Shown here one piece after another: positions 1 to 12,168 of a stretch of 64,000 nt of DNA. Position 1 is the first letter of the stretch. The number at the start of each line of letters is the position of its first letter. Made by a program: the position numbers and the translations under genes. The DNA lies in the NCBI RefSeq assembly GCF_000003815.2, contig NC_049984.1:8853982-8917981 (forward strand). Reading direction: 5' to 3'. The DNA is from Branchiostoma floridae (taxonomy: Eukaryota > Chordata > Leptocardii > Amphioxiformes > Branchiostomatidae). The notes below the pieces were generated by a model, which worked only from the letters and a program-made list of their open reading frames with translations, had not been told where the DNA came from and searched no databases.

Positions 1-1010
1 GACCAGCAGAATGAAGTACCATGGGAGATAAAAGGCATACAAACCCCCATAGTTAATAAACAGGGATATACCATTGTTCAGAGTTTCCTCTAAATACAAA
101 TAAAGTATATATATATATATTAAACTGCAGTTTGGTCAGTTCAACTTCAGGGACAGGATTCTCCTACTGTATACATATTTAGAGTTAATGTACTACTTTC
201 TGAATTACTGCTTTATAAGTGATATCATTAGCATGCTCCATTATCACAGTCACAAATGCAATATATACATGTAGTTTTTATGAAAGAAAGCGTCAAATAG
301 TGCACTATATACCGCCCTCATAAAAATGGCAAGCATTTTTTCCCCATGTAGCATGGCCTTTTTGTAACTAAGATTACAGTTTGCTCACAAATGGCAACTG
401 GTCATAATTTATATTGACAGGAAGTATCATCAAGGAGGTTCAATCAACCTCCTCAGTGTAATTAAGACTGTATACTCTGTTAAAGTGTAAAAATCATCAG
501 TTGTATACATAGGTAATGGAACTTCAAGGCAATACATGTATGTGGAAATGTTACTCATTGGAAATTATGTAGAGCTATTATTGATAGGTTTGTTTGCCTG
601 GTATGGAAATGTTGCTGTGCTAAAACACTTGCACCTGGTGTTCAGTATCTTTCTACAGTCTCGCCAGTGGCCTATACAATATATGTTGCAGAGGCTCTGC
701 TTAGTCTGGCTGAGGTTTCTACTTCTGTGGGCATGGCATCTAACCAGCTTTCAGCCAATCAGAGAATTGCCTGAATGTTTGACTGACTTCATGAAGATAA
801 TTGTATTACCTGACCTCTTTGAGAGATACTTGAATGTTTTCTTTTTAGGTAAATCCGATTGGCTGACAGCTGGTCAGAGGCCATGGCCTTGAAAGTAGAA
901 ATCTCATCCCAGTTTAGCAGAGAATCTCATTGTATGTTGTATAGGCTGTATAGTACAAGACCCTTAATAGGAAAATGAAGCAACCATTCTGAATGAATGT
1001 TCTGTTCCAG
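1..1010. other. Upstream/intronic sequence, no supported exon
   Basis: No exon with a convincing splice frame is visible here. It holds a short (TA)n run near 107-120 and one fold-back repeat at about 690-925. It is probably an intron of the zinc-finger gene, because the exon starting at 1011 begins in the middle of a codon and needs an upstream exon. That exon may lie left of the window. Confidence 0.5.
690..925. mobile_element. Fold-back MITE-like repeat, copy 1
   Basis: The left half (GAGGCTCTGCTTAG..., ...AACCAGCTTTCAGCCAATCAGAGAA) is an imperfect inverted copy of the right half (...GATTGGCTGACAGCTGGTCAGAGGCCATGG..., ending near TTTAGCAGAGAATC). The same family recurs at 7659-8310 (interrupted), 35012-35140, 59049-59224 and 59710-59885. 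Non-coding. The family was recognised by comparison within the window only. Confidence 0.75.
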
Positions 1011-4000
1011 GTTTGACCAGCCTCCCCCACTGATGGGCGGTCCCCCTGCCAAGAGGCCCCGTCCCGGAATGATGGGGAAACCCAAAATGGGCACACAGAA
1101 CAGGCCAAAGGCACTTGCCTCGGTGGCGGCAGCAGCGTCAGGCATGCCAAGTGAGGAGTCTTCTGTCATTTGTTTTTATTTGCTTTGGGACAGGCACGGA
1201 CAATGTGGCACTGTAGTCAAGTTAGTAACTTATTTTAACCGTGCCATATGCAAAGTACAGACAGAAGTTTAAGGTAGTATGTTACCTCCTTGACCAAAGT
1301 CAGGTACCCATTTTTACACCTGGGTGAAGTTCAGTCATTTGTGTACAACAGGAAAATAAGTTACCATTAGCTGTAGTTGTGTTCTGATGTAGAATACTCT
1401 TTACGATGATGTCACACCTTACAACGACGTTTATCAGAATTAGTAAATGACATTATGAAAGAAGACTAAATTTTGTCTGACCAATGCTTGGAATAAGTAA
1501 GTCCCAATTCATTTGAGGTGTTGGTCAAATTTGTCACATTTCATTGAGGGTGGCTAAATTTTGCCAGAGAATTGAGGGTACTTTTTGCATGAAAATCTAC
1601 CCTGTTGTATTGTACGGGAGTTCAAGGACATGCGAATACCGTATTTCAAACCCAAAATGTCTTGTTGAGCTCGCAGACTCATCAGTTGAGCTATATTCCA
1701 GCTGTATTAGGGTAGTTTGCCCATGTTGTGTACCTGGCACTTCTGTGCTGAAATGGGAGCAAAGCACTTGAGTATGATGTCCTCTGCGCTTTATTGAGAG
1801 TAGGATGCGTTGGTTTATATTGAGACGTGCATCAACCGGCCATAAAAAGTTATGACCACATTTCTTTTGCCACTGTTTGATACTGATAGGAGAATGTCGT
1901 ATGGAGTCTTCAATGTCCTGATCCCTCTTCTTTTCCCACCCCAGGCATATCAGGGTCCACAGACATCCTCATTTGTGGCATGTGCAAACAGGTCTTCAGC
2001 AACATGGCCGTCCTGCAGGCCCACAAGACACAGGGCTGCCAACTCAAGTTTGTCTGCAAGTGCAGCGAGCTGGCAGGAGAGTTGACAGGTAAGTGGAAAC
2101 TACACTCTGTGTGAGCTGAGATAAGGGACGTGTCACAGGGCAGGGCTTAATGGTTTCCACCTTAGAGCCCTAGTGCCACTATGGAGAAGTGCCTTGTATG
2201 TTGTGTGGGTGAACTCCATGAAGGACCTGGTAGTGTGGCAGCACTAACTATAATCCACTTCCAAGGCTCGTACATTGGGCATTTCTTATGGAACGTAAAT
2301 CTTCAAAAGCATGGAATATTCACCAAGGGGGATGGCTGTTCACCTGCGGTTACTTTCCCCATTTCTTATTGTATTGACTTTGTGGGTTATAGGTTAGAAA
2401 ACTTTAGCTGCTACCCATTTCTGGTAGTCAGGACCTGAAAGTCTGGTACACTTAAACAGATATCACCATTTTTACCTCCATGAAAACAGACATATTGTAC
2501 AGTTGATGTGTTTGTCTCTATATCTCTGTGTGATTCAGCAGCTGATAATGATATGTAGATATTTCAGTGTGGAAGCCTGCTATAGGATGTGAGGCAAAAG
2601 TGGTTTAGTAGGGTACTTAGGGAATTGGGAGTGAGTTTTGGCTCTAGTCCAGTTGTAGAAAGGCAGAGAGTGATTACAATAGGTACACCCACACAGTTAT
2701 GCCAGGTCGCTAGGGGTACCCATTATAGCTTTTTTCGAGGGGGAAAGTTTGTTTGATGGAGATTTTATGTTCCAGGCCCAGCCAAGCCCTCGTCTTGGGT
2801 GTGCACCTTGTGCCAAGAGACGTTTGAGGGAGCCTGGCCCCTGATGTACCATGCACAGACACAGCACGGCACCTCCATCTTCCAGGACATCCCTGAGGTC
2901 AAGGAGGAGGAGGAACAGAAGGACGAGGAGTCTGCCCAGAATTCACAGAATGGAAATGGAGAGGAACAGCAGCAGGTAAAACTGTGTATTCTAGAACTCT
3001 ACTACCAGCAAGGCAGTTTAGGCTTGTAATGTTGGCATACCTGAAAAGGCTGCAAGGTGGCCAGAGATTGCTAGGTTTCTTTGGAACATCAATGCCTACC
3101 CACAAACCAAAAATCATAACATTCCATCAATAGGATCTTGAGTTATAGGTGCAAACACACTGCAGCACAAACAAAAACGATAACGCCCGCCAGAGTCTAC
3201 CATCCTTCTTGGAGGTAAAAATTGTATTACTTCCATGTTATCTGCATAAAAAGTCAATCTGTAAATCATCTCCTTACTTACTAACCGGGACAAATTGAAT
3301 TTTCAAAGCAGCGTACGGCCTAATTTTTCATTCGGTGCCCTAAAGGTTGCTTATACGTAATGTTGTTTCAGCCACTTTGCTGTAATCCTGTAGATTCATC
3401 ACTGCTGGGTTGACCCGCAGCTCTTGTAGTGATCCAATCAACCCCACTGTAGAGATAAATGGCGTATATGTGCCTGCAAGTGTGTGATCTATGCTGCTCC
3501 TAATAACTAGTGTAGCACTGCTTCTCATGGCCCTCCTACTGCAAGCTGGCTTGTACTGATACCACGATCCGTAATCCACCGTGGATACACGTAGATGCCT
3601 GAATTGTGGGACAGGAATCCCTGTTGTCCCGCCAGGAGCCCTGCAGATGCTGGGATTGCCTCGGGCTTCCCTATGTCATCCTCCTGGCTCTAACATCAAA
3701 CCATAGCAATTATTTCATAAGAAGGGCACTAACTTTTGCGGAGTATAGCTCAAAGGGATTGATTTTTGATAATAATTCATGATAATTGGAATTACTCATT
3801 AATGTTTTCCCTTAAGTATGTGATTGAAGTGTTGCATTGAAGATGCCATGTAAAGAACCCCATAGAGAGTACTATAACCATACTTCATCAAGCGTTATCC
3901 AGTAATTACAGCACTATCCTACATGTAGTTGTCTTGTATTTGATGCATTACTGACAAGGCGCAGATACTGTGGAATTGCCTCTTATTGTGATTCTGTGTG

Positions 4001-5513
4001 CTGATTGTGAAATCAAAAGTCCTGAGTTGAAACTGGCTTGTTGTAAAAGCTATGGATTTGTTTCCATCGCAGCTCAGCCGAAAATTACACTATATATTCA
4101 AGACCTGGGTAGTCATGGGAATTGATTTTGCAGTATTTTGGTAATGAAAGGGAGCAATGTTGGCTCTATCAATAGATTTCAATTTCCAGAGTTCCAGCTG
4201 GGGCTGCCAGATTAAAAGGGTTCTGAATAATCAGTGGGTGGGAAGGGAGATGTCATTTTTTTCTCAGAGAGCAATGTTCTTGTTTTCTTTGGAAGCTTCC
4301 CTTGCTAAAACCCATTACAAATACATACTAGTAATTACCTTGTAATAGATGAATTACCAATTTTGCATTTTTAATATAGAATCTTTTATTATCCACTATG
4401 TTGACCATCCTTTTCTTGTCACTTAACTCACAACAATTATAGTTATACTATAGCTATTCAGGAGCAATACTTGGATACTTCATTCAAAGTTGTTACAGCT
4501 AATTACAGTTCACATTAAAATTGAATGACTTAATTTGTATATGCATGTGACTTATAATCTCCTGCCTAACATTGCTCTTACTTGAAGTTTGTACCTAGTC
4601 TTGCAAAATGTTCCATATAGAAATAGACCTGAAGATTTTTTTCATGGCATTTGGTTTTGGCATCATTGGGCTGTATGTGTTTCTATTAGCATGGCTTTTC
4701 TTGTATTCATACTGATGCATTACACGAGATAACTGCATGATCCTTTTACTGCCATTTCACCATTAATGACTTTCTCATTAGCATTTTTAGTGTTCTGTAC
4801 AATGTCACTGTGAAGGACACAATTCTCTGTTGTAAGTAGTGCCATGTGTGCAGCTGCAAACCAGTCTGCAATGTTAAATAGACTGGAGTTACCATTACAA
4901 CCCTTGTATCTTTTAAAAGGGATGGTAACCCAGGCCTACCTTTTAAAAGCCTTTTTAGTGTGTATCTCTGTGGCACAAGTGACCCAGCTGCCTGACTTAT
5001 TGATTCGAGGGCAGATGTTTGAACCTGTTCAGACGTGGTGTCAGGAGCTGCATCAGCGAACAATTGTTTTAGAGTGGAATGGAGGTGTGAGCCTTTGGTC
5101 CCATATTCATGTTCGGGCATCAAGCCCCTGCACATTAAAGAACCCCACACATTTGTCGAGAAGGGGTAACCTGGTGTGCTTGGAAAATTTGGGGACATCA
5201 CAGGCTCATGCCCTCATGTCACTTGAAAACCAATGTGCCATTTTGAAAAGGATGACATACGAACTCAAAGTGAAAATTCCTTTAGTATGTGAAACTACTC
5301 CAACCTGTTTATCATCACTGTGACCATAGATTTTAAAACTGGACATGGAATCATGATTTGTGTTTTGCACAAGTAGTGTTTTCTTTCTTGTGACACATCA
5401 ATAATTGAAAGAAATGACTTCATTTTAGAAATGGAGGGACATTCTGTTGAATGGTGCAATGTTAAAATGTTTTCTTCTTCCATCCACAGGCAGCGATTGA
5501 AGAGCAGAACTGA
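1011..5513 (+). CDS. Zinc-finger protein with BCL11-like CCHC and C2H2 fingers (3' part of gene)
   Basis: Exons 1011-1150, 1945-2088, 2776-2975 and 5490-5513 join in frame (junction phases 1, 1, 0) and end at TGA. The first exon encodes a proline/basic stretch (PPAKRPRPGMMGK) that could be a nuclear localisation signal. The second encodes a CCHC finger (C-x2-C ... H-x5-C, around CGMCKQVF). The third encodes a C2H2 finger (VCTLCQETF ... YHAQTQH) followed by an acidic Glu-rich tail. Both fingers resemble the N-terminal CCHC finger and the first C2H2 finger of BCL11A/B, which are nuclear DNA-binding repressors. That family has further finger pairs downstream; here the protein stops shortly after the second finger. 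The 5' end is missing from the window, so length and N terminus are unknown. The last coding exon is only 24 nt and begins a ~1.2-kb 3' UTR. Orthology to BCL11 is a resemblance only. Confidence 0.75.
2976..5489 (+). other. Large intron of the zinc-finger gene
   Basis: The donor GTAAAA follows 2975 and the acceptor CCACAG precedes 5490. No exon is seen inside. A piece at about 5110-5185 (CTGCACATTAAAGAACCCC...) resembles the internal part of the tRNA-derived SINE at 7747-8210 and may be an old copy. Confidence 0.55.
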
Positions 5514-6715
5514 CGCCCCCTTGCAGATTTTGACTGAAAGACAGCCCTAACCTGGCACACCCCGTATCAGCAGATGGATATGGAGTACAGGGGACAAAAC
5601 TCTTATTGTTTCACTCAGCATGGAGGCCATAGATTTACCGCTCTACTATTATAGATTTGTACATTTAGCCTTTTGCAGCTGCATGTTCTGGTTTCTGTTG
5701 TTCAGTGCGGTATGGTAATCCAATTTGCTTACTGTTGGCACTTGGTATATAATTACTAAATGGCTGCATTTTGTGGAATTTATGTTCAGCACTAGAGGAT
5801 TATGTGCCATCAAGTTATTTTGTTAAGTAGGTTTGGGGGAATTTCTCAACAATATTGTATGACTTGTTTGTTTAAAGAAATTTGCTATATATCTTTGTCA
5901 GATATGTACATTACCACTTGCATAAATGGAATTTTAGCATGCATATGTACCACTGTCACCAGTCCTTGTTACCATGTATGGGGGAGTCATCTCCACTTTT
6001 TCCCCAGACAAAGCCAACAGGAACCTTAGTTTCAATGGGCCAGAAAAGGGACATAAGACACACAAGCAGATTTTGAAGCAGCTTGCAAACTTTTGAGACA
6101 CTCCTAGTCTCTTGCAACCAGGCAGTTAGATGTCTCTTGCTACCACTGAACATACTGTTGTGCACCACTTTGTTTTACATTAAGCCACTTGCTTTTTTTA
6201 ATAGCATCCATTTGGATAGCTTCAGCAGTATAGTCTTAAACAGGATGGGTCTGTTTGATTTGATAGTATTTGTCTGTACAAGAAATCAACAACTGTAAAC
6301 TTTTTATCAATACAAACAAAGTAGAAGAGTGACTGAGCTTGGAATCAACCATTCCACTCAGCACATTGGGGGTATTTTCTACACCTGCCATCCTCTAGCA
6401 CCAAAAAGAACTGTTGGGCTTCTTCAGCAGTAAATAGCGACAACTCCTGTAGATTGTCATAGATTTATACAAAGTGTTGAAGAAGAAAAATCATGTAAAT
6501 TAAAATAGAGTATTGATAAATGGTGGGTAGATGGTCTAAAGGCCACCAAGTTTTACACTCAATGTGACCACTATATAATGTTCTGATCTCTGCCACTTAA
6601 ATGTCTGCGATGTTTTTACTGTCTCCTAATTGTATAGGCACAAAGATCTTCACAATAACAGGTGTCAGTTAAAATGTACTGTGTTTATCTCAATAAAGAC
6701 CTATTTTCCACATGT
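5514..6715 (+). other. 3' UTR of the zinc-finger gene with poly(A) signal
   Basis: From the TGA at 5511-5513 there is about 1.2 kb of AT-rich non-coding sequence ending at a canonical AATAAA at 6692-6697. Short open frames here (for example near 5802 and 6083) show no coding character. Confidence 0.6.
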
Positions 6716-7658
6716 TCCTTGTATTGTCAATGTTACGAGTGATATAGAAATAATCATTACCGAGTACCTACTTGCTTGGCTATTTTAGCCCTACATAAAG
6801 AATTCATCGGAGTTGGCCACCTAACAAAGTATTGTACAACATTTGTGTAGACTGAATTTTCTTTTTACTTACCCTGTTTGTTCACAATACAATAATGTTC
6901 ACACTACTTACTTGAGCACTTTGCATTGACAAACATTTTGAATTGACACATCACAGTCTATATCTAGCTATTGCCATATTAAAAACTGAAAAAAAAATGG
7001 AAGCCCCAAACGTTATGGTGAAATTTTCCATTTTTGAATTTTTTTGCACCAGAGAATTTCCACAGCTAGTAAAGAAACTGATAACAAAATAGAAGAAAGT
7101 TCAATTTTTGGTAAAGACATATAAATATTTTAGGATCCTTTATAACAAACCTAAGGAAAATCACATTTTTATATACAAAATTGGTGTTAATTCGTAGCTA
7201 AAACTTAAAAGCAATTAAACAAATTTTTAAAGACTGGCATCCAGTTCAATTCTGATGACAATTTTAAAGCTACATTGTATACACAAAATTTACACATATA
7301 CCTTCATAACACAACTCTTACAGTTTGTAAGATATTTGGCAATAAGAAGTAATACATTAGTTCCAGACATCCATGCTTCCACTGGCAGGAAGTCAACTTG
7401 AAAAAGGGCCAATCCCACATTGTATAATATGATCAAAATTCTTCTCATCATTCTGATACATATGCTAGCAAAATATCAAACTTAAAAAGAATTCTGCTGA
7501 GAAAAGTTGACTGAATTCTCATTACATTTTAACTACATGTATGTAACTACATTAATCACTAAAATATCTATGTAGCTTACCAACATTGCTTTGAAATGGT
7601 CATGCCCCATACTGTTACATACCCCTGATATGGCCAATCCTAACTTCTTGTCCTATGC
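6716..7658. other. AT-rich intergenic sequence
   Basis: The interval lies between the poly(A) site of the plus-strand zinc-finger gene and the repeats downstream of FAM8A1. It is AT-rich and contains no exon or structured element I can support. The 3' UTR of FAM8A1 (minus strand) probably ends somewhere between here and 8418, but I see no clear minus-strand AATAAA. Confidence 0.5.
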
Positions 7659-8310
7659 AGAGCCTTGCCCATGCACACACAGCTGAGATTTTCACTTTTG
7701 TGGGCAAGGCCTTTAACCAGCTGTCAGTCAATAACAGAATCACTGTGGGGCCGCGTAGCACAGTGGTAGTGTATTCGGCCCGTGACCGAGAGGTCGCCGG
7801 TTCGAATCCGCCTGCCGTGTTGCCGGTCTTGTGCCCTTGGGAAAGGCACTTTACACGACTTTCCTCACTTTACTCAAGTGAAAATGAGTCGTCCCTCGGA
7901 TAGGACGTTAAATGGAGGTCCCGTGTTTGGGGAGAGCCACACCCCGGGCACGTAAAAGAACCCGCCACATGTGCGATGGTGCGATGTTAGCGGATCAAAC
8001 CATTCCGGCCAAAATGGGGTAGGGAATTTCCCGAGCAGCCTCGTAACCCCTGCTTCGCCTATTGAGTCAGTGAAGTCAAGCTTGCTTAAGCTTGATGTTT
8101 CTGACTTAGGGAGAAGAGATGCTGCTACAGTTATCGCTATGGGCCGCTCTTCATCACCATGATGGTAACATCAGGCCCTACGAACCTGATTTAGAAAAAA
8201 AAAAAAAAAACTTCTTGTAAATGTTTCTTTAGGTACAGCTGATTGGCTGGCAGATGGTCATTAGTGGGCATACACACAAAAGTGGAAAACTTAGCCTAGT
8301 TTAGCATGCC
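7659..8310. mobile_element. Fold-back repeat, copy 2, split by a SINE
   Basis: The left half (about 7659-7746: CAGAGCCTTGCC..., AACCAGCTGTCAGTCAATA) and the right half (about 8211-8310: GGTACAGCTGATTGGCTGGC...) match the two arms of the fold-back family. The SINE at 7747-8210 sits between them. This order shows the fold-back element was present before the SINE inserted. Confidence 0.7.
7747..8210 (+). mobile_element. tRNA-derived SINE (~464 bp)
   Basis: The 5' end is tRNA-like, with A-box-like GTAGCACAGTGGTAGTG and a B box GGTTCGAATCC, i.e. a pol III internal promoter. A non-tRNA body follows (CCTCGGATAGGACGTTAAA..., AAAAGAACCCGCCACATG) and the element ends in an A-tract at about 8194-8210. 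A diverged relative lies at about 37585-37880. The length and A tail argue for a retroposon, not a tRNA gene. Confidence 0.85.
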
Positions 8311-8418
8311 TTGGCAAGTTGCCAAAGATATATTATATTGGCTGCAGGTGAGGCTCTGTGTAAAAAAATTATGTATCTCTACCTTGTACTTTTAGTAAAA
8401 CATATAGCTAGGGTAATG

Positions 8419-11400
8419 TTACTCGTTCCTCCTGGCCCTGGTGGGCTTAGCCACCACCATGGATCCAGCGATGACATCATAAGCTGTGCGGTTGTACTGG
8501 AAGATGAAGACAGTGAAGCAGATGGGAAAGAAGAGGGCAATGGACAAGTTCTTGATCAGGGCTCGCACGATAGACCTGCAATAAAAGAAAAAAATTAATC
8601 AGAGTGGCCATGTTTTAAGTTTGTATAATCACGTTCTCTTGCTCTTAAGACTATGCCTGCTATCCCTATTGTGTTGGTGATAAGCACCTTGAGTCCTGTA
8701 AATTGTGAAATGTTTTATTTCCACACTTTTTGCAGTGGTCTGATGCAAAATCACAGCACCACGAATATGTTAAGTAGTAGTAATTTCACTGAAATTCAGA
8801 GTTGCTTCAACTGCAAACACAGCATATCCAATTTCTATCAAGTTTTAGAGATTAAATTGCCTTTAAATACATGTATTGTGTACCAAGATGTATAACCTAC
8901 ATAAATGTAAAAGGGTAAAAGAAAACAAACCAAGGAAAAATATTTCACCTTCCAAACCCCATGTGGCCTGCTGGGACCACCCTGACGTTACCATTGGTGG
9001 CTGGCAGGACGTAGTCACATGACACCACCTGCAATCCCATCATCCACTTCCCGGGTGTCGCCCCGCCCGTGCCTGCTTCACTTCCTCTCAGAAACACGGC
9101 CTGTCAACAGACATCACGTTAGGGATGTGGAACTAAACATAACATCACCAGATTTAAAATCGTACTTTGCGAGGATTTAGAGTTCCTAACGGTCATTTTC
9201 GCGGTAGCAGAAGGTACGCGTGCCTTTAACGTTAGAGTACAAGTCTTTGGCGGCGAAGTTACCAACATTCCTCATGGCAATATCAATCCTTTTCGGTAGA
9301 TTTGACTTTGTCAGTGTAAGTTGAATTTTGTGAGGATCGAAACAATGTTACTTGGTGAAAAAGATTAGCGGGTACTGAAAACATGATTGTGTAACTTTTT
9401 CTTCAAAGTGACCACCTGTCTATAGTGGCCACATTTCTTCAGTCCATTGATTGGCCACTATAGATAGGTTTGACTGTATTTAATATATGATTTTATCTTA
9501 TCAAGAAATTTTTCTAAAAGCTTATGCACATAGGTGGAGGAAAAGAGGTGTTCCAAATACAAAATTTCAGGCTGCAGACTGAGCTACCTGGGTTTAAAAT
9601 TAAGTTGCGCCAGGCAAAATGTGGTCGTGTTTGCAAGAGGGTATTTCGAGCACTGCATCAGATATAGGTACTAGTACTGGTACAGAGGTTTAGGTACAGG
9701 TGTGCCTTTCAGATATAGGTCCTGGTACTGGTACAGAGGTTTAGGTACAGGTGTGCCTTTCAGATATAGGTCCTGGTACTGGTACAGAGGTTTAGGTACA
9801 GGTGTGCCTTTCAGATATAGGTCCTGGTACTGGTACAGAGGTTTAGGTACAGGTGTGCCTTTCCCTGAACAATTGGACAGAATAACCTGTTATGGTAGTA
9901 CAGTTTATACCTCAAACACAGTGACCCAGGTACAGGTGTGCCTGTGGCTGAACAATCTGACAGAATAACCTGATATGATACTACAGTTTCTACCTCAAAC
10001 ACAGTGACACAGATTCTGTAGATGATGGCAGACACCAGCATGTTCTGTAGGTCCTCCAGAGAAGCATCATCGTCTATCTCATCCAGCACCACTCTTATAT
10101 CAAACTTGGTAGGATCCCTGGATAGTAAGAGGTATGTATTACTAGGAATTATACAGTGTCGTACACCTTATGATACCCTAGTTGTCTGGGTTATAAGCCT
10201 GCTCATAGCTCCTACTGCATATGCAAGAGGTGAAAGTTGAAGACCCCTGGGCCCTGGCCATTCTTTATTTGTTGCTAAAGGCCCTCAACTTTCATGCATT
10301 ATACTGCACATACACAGACGGAACCATGAACAGAATTACCAAGAGTGGTAACAAGAGGGCCTGCATGGGGGTCTCTCACAACGCTTTACACTGAATTCAG
10401 AAGGTCCCTCTACATATTACGCAAAAATTAAAGAAGGAGGTTACGCAAAATTTGGTTGCCTTGCTACGAATTACGTGAATAAGACGGCTTTCCCTACAAA
10501 TTACGGGAAATAAAAATAGGCTGCCTACGCCTTACGGAAAAGAGCATGCATTCTAACAACATTACACTATGTCAAATATCGGCATTTGAAATGGGAGCTC
10601 TCACAGTACATTTGTAATATTGAATTTTACATTTCAGCATGTTTTGATGTCTTCTGATGAATCATAATGTTTGCATATATGTAATGTTACCAAATGAATC
10701 TCATGTCACACCCACAGCTGGTACGATAAGACAGATTCAGCAACATCCAATCAACTGCAGTAAAATCTGTTACTAGCAGCGATACAGATGGTCATCATGA
10801 AGACTATCAATATTAGAATGAATGTCATTGCTACTGACAGGAATATTCTGTCAACAGTCTTGACAGGATGACAGTGTCAGAGTTGGTTCAGACAAGGACG
10901 TTGAAAGAGTCTTTCAACCTCCTTGGTTTGGATAAGTCTGCTCAAATTGACAAACTGTTTATATGGCCTTGACCATACTAGAAACCTGACCTTCACAGTG
11001 AACATCACAGGGCTTTGGAGACAGTACTAACACTAGTTAGAGATGCTAAATTCTGAAGAAGCATGATGTGTAACTCACAGCCCCTCGTAGAAGTGCATCA
11101 TGGTGAGGGTGACGAGCAGCTTCATGAAGAACAGGATGAGAAAGTCGAGGAACTCTGCCATCAGACGCCGACTGACTGCCGGGACGGTGTATTCCTTACC
11201 TGAAACATATCACACAATATAAGCATGGCAAATACCTGTTTCCCTTCACTCGAGCCTGTTCACTCACAATAGCCGTAAAATCTCTCAGGAATGTGTATAA
11301 ACTACAGTATTGTGCTTGGTGTATCTATTTTATTGTTTTACCTGGATGTCCTTGGTTTGGTTTGTAGTTCTTAGACTACACTGTCGGTAGACCAGTAGAA

Positions 11401-12168
11401 TGGCTTGAAGTAAGTAGGAACATGGCTGCAAAAGTCTGTTTTACCAGAATGGCAGGAGTAATTTTGGTCTATTTCTGTGTATTTTGCAGTTAACGTTAAG
11501 TTCTATATTTTCCATATGCTTTTCTGCTCACTGTAGAGTGACAGAAAGTGATCAATGGACAGATGAGGGGTAATCAAAACCTTCTTTATATTATCAATTA
11601 ACTATATTTATTAACAAGACATATTAATTAACAAGACAAATGAGAAGATCTATACATTTTACGGAGTCGTGATATCTTACAACCAATTCAAGCTAAAATC
11701 AAGGACATAAATTTCTCTGTCAAAGTTTGGAAGATTGCCACACCCCCTCCAGTTTATACCTGCTTGCAGCTGTTGTTGTCTGAGCTCTTGCGCGCCGTTC
11801 ATCAGTACAGGAGTGGGGGTTGTCACCGTGGGAATCCTGGAGGCCACCAGCCCCGTCTGGGCTGCCTGCTGCCCCGCTACGACCTGTCCGTGCCCCGGTC
11901 CTCCGCCAACACACCACATCGGCATCGCCATCGTGTTGTGAACTGTGTTCCAGTAGGCGACATGGTGCCAGTACTCCGCCAGCCACCGCTGAACGGACAC
12001 CGTATACTCCTTGGAACTCTGTCGGGGTGCGTCCGATGTACGCTCTGACGATTCACGAGATTTTGAGGTGTCTTTTTGTCCTAAAATACGGCCAGGAGAG
12101 GCTTTGAACTTGCTGGAATCTGGTCGTCTCTCTCGTAAGGACTCGAAAGGGTTGTCAGTCGACGCCAT
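8419..12168 (-). CDS. FAM8A1: FAM8A1 orthologue, RDD-domain ER membrane protein
   Basis: Five exons on the minus strand (11760-12168, 11079-11199, 9994-10117, 8949-9100, 8419-8575) give 963 nt, 320 aa plus stop; all junctions keep frame. Residues 1-136 are a soluble, Ser/Gln-rich N terminus with the conserved block EYTVSVQRWLAEYW. Residues ~137-320 are the RDD domain: KEYTVPAVSRRLMAEFLDF opens a membrane segment, then DEIDDDASLEDLQNML and a second hydrophobic stretch, then GATPGKWMMGLQVV, and a final membrane segment with RALIKNLSIALFFP and QYNRTAYDVIAGS. These blocks match FAM8A1, an ER protein of the HRD1/HERP ERAD complex. The start is the first ATG of the long open exon. Human FAM8A1 is longer (about 413 aa), mostly in the N terminus. 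Intron 3 carries a 51-bp minisatellite. Confidence 0.93.
9414..9469. repeat. Short palindromic pogo-like MITE fragment
   Basis: Arms 9414-9431 and 9452-9469 are 18-bp inverted copies with one mismatch around the core CTATAGTGGCCA. It is followed by TTTGACTGTA, which resembles Tc1/pogo-type ends. It lies in a FAM8A1 intron. Confidence 0.5.
9660..9863. repeat. 51-bp minisatellite, 4 units
   Basis: Units start at 9660, 9711, 9762 and 9813 with exact 51-bp spacing; the first carries a few changes and the others are nearly identical. Each contains internal GGTAC/GGTACAGG repeats. Because 51 is divisible by three the array reads open as a 17-residue repeat on the plus strand, but it sits within an intron of FAM8A1 on the opposite strand and is not a gene. 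Confidence 0.95.

Noticed and set aside
536-892. A 118-residue plus-strand protein
   Set aside because: Mostly covered by the fold-back repeat copy 1; hydrophobic composition from AT-rich sequence; no homology recognised.
7747-7815. A tRNA gene
   Set aside because: A and B boxes are present, but the sequence continues as a 464-bp A-tailed element and related diverged pieces exist elsewhere in the window; it is the head of a SINE.
9702-9968. A plus-strand gene with 17-residue repeats
   Set aside because: The open frame is a by-product of the 51-bp minisatellite, whose period is divisible by three; it lies in an intron of FAM8A1 on the other strand.
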